64,000 bases of DNA from Hirudinaria manillensis. Lineage: Eukaryota; Annelida; Clitellata; Hirudinida; Hirudinidae. Made by a program: the position numbers and the translations under genes. The notes under the pieces were generated by a model, which searched no databases, was not told the DNA's origin, and was given only the letters and a program-made list of their open reading frames with translations. Location of the stretch: contig CM067529.1 of NCBI GenBank assembly GCA_034509925.1, positions 9,504,501-9,568,500 of the forward strand. The letters run 5' to 3'. This document shows, in pieces, positions 61,130 to 64,000 of this stretch; positions within the stretch are counted from its first letter, which is position 1; every line of letters begins with the position of its first letter.

Positions 61130-63760
61130 TCATAAGATCGAGTTTGGTTTTGTCGAAGCGTCTTTTGCGATTCTGCTCGGGGGATGCCTGGATGGAAGTA
61201 GGTGCTTGTCATCTCTCTTTGTGAGATGATCTAGAAGGGTCAATGGAGTTTTGAAGCCACCCAGTTGGGGATCAGAGGCACTGAAAGACGGAGGCAGATA
61301 CAAAGGCGTATTTGAGATGGAGCCATTAGGCCACAGGGCTATTGGGAAAGGAACAAGATTCTTGGCATATTTTTGAAAATTCCAGCCAGAAACAGGTGAA
61401 ACAGAGGGTTGTATCCTCTCAATTGGAGAAAGTTTGGCACCGTGGGAAGAGTTTGTCGAAGATAAGAACCTGGAGTTTATGTTGAAGTCTGAGAATAGTT
61501 TTCTTTTTGAATTTGAAACTTCTGTCGCTTCATCTGCTCTGGTGCTTGCGCTCGATTGGTCGATTTCAGACCAATCGGTGGAGTCGCATTCTTCCCCATT
61601 TCTGGGCGAAATGGTAGAGAGAGGATGGCTTGATTCTACAATGTCCACTGATGGAACGCGAGAATCACAAGACCAAACTCGTGCTGCCTGCAAGCATTTG
61701 TAAATTAATCAGCACCACTTTACGTTATCAAGTAACTTTATCCAATTCAATCAACTACATAAACGATGCACTCAAAGTTGTGAATTACACGGTGGACATT
61801 TCAAATGAATAAATGAGTGATAAAATAAATATTTTACTAATAATAACTTTGTAAAATCAATATTTTATTAACAATAATAATATTGCAATCAATAATACTT
61901 CATAACAATAACCATTTACAAGCAATATTATTAAAATGAACAAACTGCAGAGCAATTAATATTGAACAATAAACTGGGAGATGAGGTGGCTAAAAAAAAA
62001 AGGTGACGACCTACTTTCTTTTTTGGGTGCAAGTGATTAACATTGGACGAGGAAGATGACGACGACGATGCAGATCCCGGTTCCATTAACAAAGCAGACT
62101 CGAAGTTGCTCATTCTCGGACGACCCCTTTCAGACGAGGATCGGCGGTCGGTGAACCACGACGTCAGGGGCGTCCGGTGGAAGGTGCCGATGGGGGTGGA
62201 TAGTACGAGTTCAGGCGGAGTGTACGGAGACACGTGATGACAATTCACGGACAAGTCTTTGATCGAGAACTTGGAACTATGTTCCTGAGGTTCTCCAGAA
62301 TTTCTGGAAAGAGTGCAGGCGATTTTATTATTATTATTATTATTATTATTGATATTATTATTATTATTATTTGGGCTTTCTGAAGTTTGCATCAACAGCA
62401 CAGAAGATTGATAATTGGTTCTAAGAATGCACAATTTAGAAGACACATATAACCACAAAGGTATGATTTTTTTTGACTGTGATATGGTTGGAGAAATAAA
62501 TAGATGAAATAAACAGACTGAGGAAATAAATATAGGAGCATTATTCACTCTGTACTCAATCATGTGCTTCCAAAGTTTGTGAAAAATTAATCCACAAGAA
62601 ATGAATTTTGATGAATAGTTTAAAATCATAAAATTAGTAAGTGCTAAAATTAATTAATAAATGGAAGTTGGTTAAGATTGCTTCTCGGCAAAACGTTGCA
62701 TTACTTCAACAAAGAGTAAAAAGTTCAAACCGACTCTTCAAGTCGCTTTCTTTTTCGTTCTCCTCCTTCGTTCGAAACGGAGGTCACGGAGGTCGTCTGA
62801 GGGTCGCGCGTCCACTCGTGACGGTTCACGGCGTGGTTGCCAAAGAAGGGTGGCGTCCTTGGAAACCGCAGACCCTTGTTCTGATTGGTCCAAAATAAGC
62901 AGGGTTGTTCATCAGGCACTGGAGTGGTGCTGTGAGCAAGTGATGAAGGCACAGAAAGACCTGAGAAGATGAATGAATGAATGAATGGATGGATGGATGG
63001 ATGGATGGATGGATGGATGGATGGATGGATGGATGGATGGATGGATGGAAGGATGGATGGATGGATGGATGGATGGATGGACGGACGGACGGACGGACGG
63101 ACGGACGGACGGACGGACGGATGGATGGATGGATGGATGGATGGATGGATGGATGGATGGAAGGATGGATGGATGGAAGGAAGGATGGATGGATGATTGA
63201 AGGTCGTGAGGATGTCTGACTTATGGACGCAACAATGTCAATTAAAGTCAATTGCAGTAAAATACTAATTGCATTCAGTGTAATTATCTAATGGGGGCCT
63301 CTTGATTATATTCATGTTTGAGACAATTTTTGAGAGAATCTTGAAGGTGAAAGATCGACCTGCTTGGATGTCAAACCAATATCAACAATAATAAAATAAA
63401 TATTGTGATGATGATGATGATGACGATGATGACGATGACGACGATGATGATGATGACGACGTAATTACTAATAACAATAACAACAATAAATAATTAATAA
63501 GTAAAGTAATAAAAGTAATAATAAGTAAATTAATAAAAGTAATAATAATAAATAATACATGCCGAGGAGTTTTTCCGCGTGCACCGTGTTCAGCAGCCTC
63601 ATCTCAGGAATCTTGGTGAGCAAGTTTTCAAATAAGTCAGCGTGGTTGTTGTGATTTGTTGCTAATTCTTTCTTGAGAAGTTCCATTATAACCGATTGTA
63701 GACGCTCAATTGCACAACTGTTCTGTAGGCCTTGTCTGTCTGGAAGCAGGAATTGTTGGG
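61130..63760 (-). CDS. Nuclear receptor, C-terminal part (NR1 class, E75/Rev-erb/E78-like), partial
   Basis: Exon 63559-63760 encodes helices 8-11 of a nuclear receptor ligand-binding domain: [39 protein letters not shown] and TVHAEKLLG. The [15 protein letters not shown] stretch is closest to E75/Rev-erb (LRTLN..HSEKLL), with E78 as alternative. E75-type receptors are haem-binding transcriptional repressors in hormone and clock pathways. Further exons on the same strand form a long Ser/Thr/Asn/Pro-rich tail: about 62727-62935, 62015-62303 (possibly extended to about 62430 through an Asn run) and 61130-61687, the last two joining in phase and ending in TGA at 61130-61132. The joins between the first three pieces are unresolved because no donor gives the needed phase. 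The DNA-binding domain lies outside the window. Confidence 0.6.
62324..62373. repeat. (ATT)n tract, possibly coding for poly-Asn
   Basis: On the minus strand it reads AAT repeats in frame with the receptor tail. Confidence 0.8.
62969..63196. repeat. (GGAT)n/(GGAC)n minisatellite, about 228 bp
   Basis: GAAT units, then GGAT units, then a solid block of GGAC (63079-63120), then GGAT again with occasional GGAA. It is open in several frames only because the tetranucleotide has no stop (WMDG-type reading), so it is not a gene. It lies in an intron of the nuclear receptor gene. Confidence 0.95.
63404..63464. repeat. (GATGAC)n-like microsatellite in receptor intron
   Basis: GAT and GAC trinucleotides, about 60 bases. 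Confidence 0.85.
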
Positions 63761-64000
63761 CTTTAAAACAGGGGTCAGAAAAACTATTTGATGAATAATT
63801 CATTAGATTCGGAGGGTGTTTTAGCATTTAACATTTAATAATGTTAATATTAAAATATATATGACACTATTTCATTACACTTGAATCGAACTGCATTGAA
63901 AACTGCAGAAATGAACGGTCCAATTTAGATTCGCATCAGGAAAATATATTACCCTGCAGAAGTAGTATAATACACTATCACCGCATTTGAACATCGCAGA
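63761..64000. other. Receptor gene intron continuing beyond the window
   Basis: On the minus strand a TTTCTGCAG acceptor at about 63899 precedes FNAVRFKCNEIVSY, which could be part of helix 5-6 of the ligand-binding domain, but no donor was confirmed. Confidence 0.3.

Noticed and set aside
62969-63219. Three overlapping open frames of WMDG-type repeats
   Set aside because: They exist only because a GGAT/GGAC tetranucleotide array contains no stop codons in those frames; no flanking coding signal.
1-64000. Search for CRISPR arrays, bacterial operons, phage or viral genes
   Set aside because: The window is intron-rich animal nuclear DNA; no array with regular spacers and no viral structural or replication gene was seen.

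Overview
This window is nuclear DNA from an animal. Exons are relatively GC-rich and separated by AT-rich GT-AG introns of about 50-500 bp. Orthologues of INTS4, ZFR, ACSBG and IPO7 are recognisable across almost their whole length, and a partial nuclear receptor of the E75/Rev-erb/E78 type points to a metazoan, most likely a protostome. Long (AAT)n, (ATC)n, (ATTT)n and (ATGG)n arrays and several kinds of fossil DNA transposon fill the non-coding DNA. A fast-evolving lophotrochozoan such as a leech-like annelid would fit, but that is inference; the sequence names no species.

Layout. 1-2.3 kb: two head-to-tail copies of an intronless elongin A-like gene, the first cut by the window edge. 2.9-4.7 kb: a dead hAT transposase with a MITE inside it, then a dead non-LTR retroelement end. 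5.1-6.1 kb (minus): a compact, divergent TCF/LEF gene of 5 exons. 8.2-15.5 kb (plus): complete INTS4, 21 exons, 959 codons. 15.8-31.6 kb: an accessory region holding two related two-Ig-domain genes on the minus strand, Tc1/mariner and hAT fossils (one nested in another), dispersed duplicated blocks and a kinase-like gene (minus) whose 5' end may carry a Tudor-like exon. 33.2-40.7 kb (minus): complete ZFR, 19 exons, 813 codons. 42.1-48.2 kb (minus): complete bubblegum acyl-CoA synthetase, 16 exons, 716 codons. 49.6-55.8 kb (minus): complete importin-7/8, 24 exons, 1040 codons. 59.9-60.6 kb (plus): a small ankyrin-repeat gene with a probable GC-AG intron. 61.1-63.8 kb (minus): the 3' part of a nuclear receptor that continues beyond the window.

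The large genes are housekeeping functions that do not form one pathway: snRNA 3'-end processing and transcription termination (INTS4), elongation and ubiquitin ligase function (elongin A), RNA binding (ZFR), very-long-chain fatty acid activation (ACSBG), nuclear import (IPO7) and Wnt output (TCF/LEF). The most unusual parts are the tandem intronless elongin A genes, the stripped-down TCF/LEF, the duplicated Ig genes with their interspersed repeats, and the kinase with an HGDLHLGN catalytic loop. All exon models were read by eye from splice sites, reading phase and family resemblance. Every junction in INTS4, ZFR, ACSBG, IPO7 and TCF/LEF is phase-consistent. The joins in the Ig, kinase and nuclear receptor genes are less certain.
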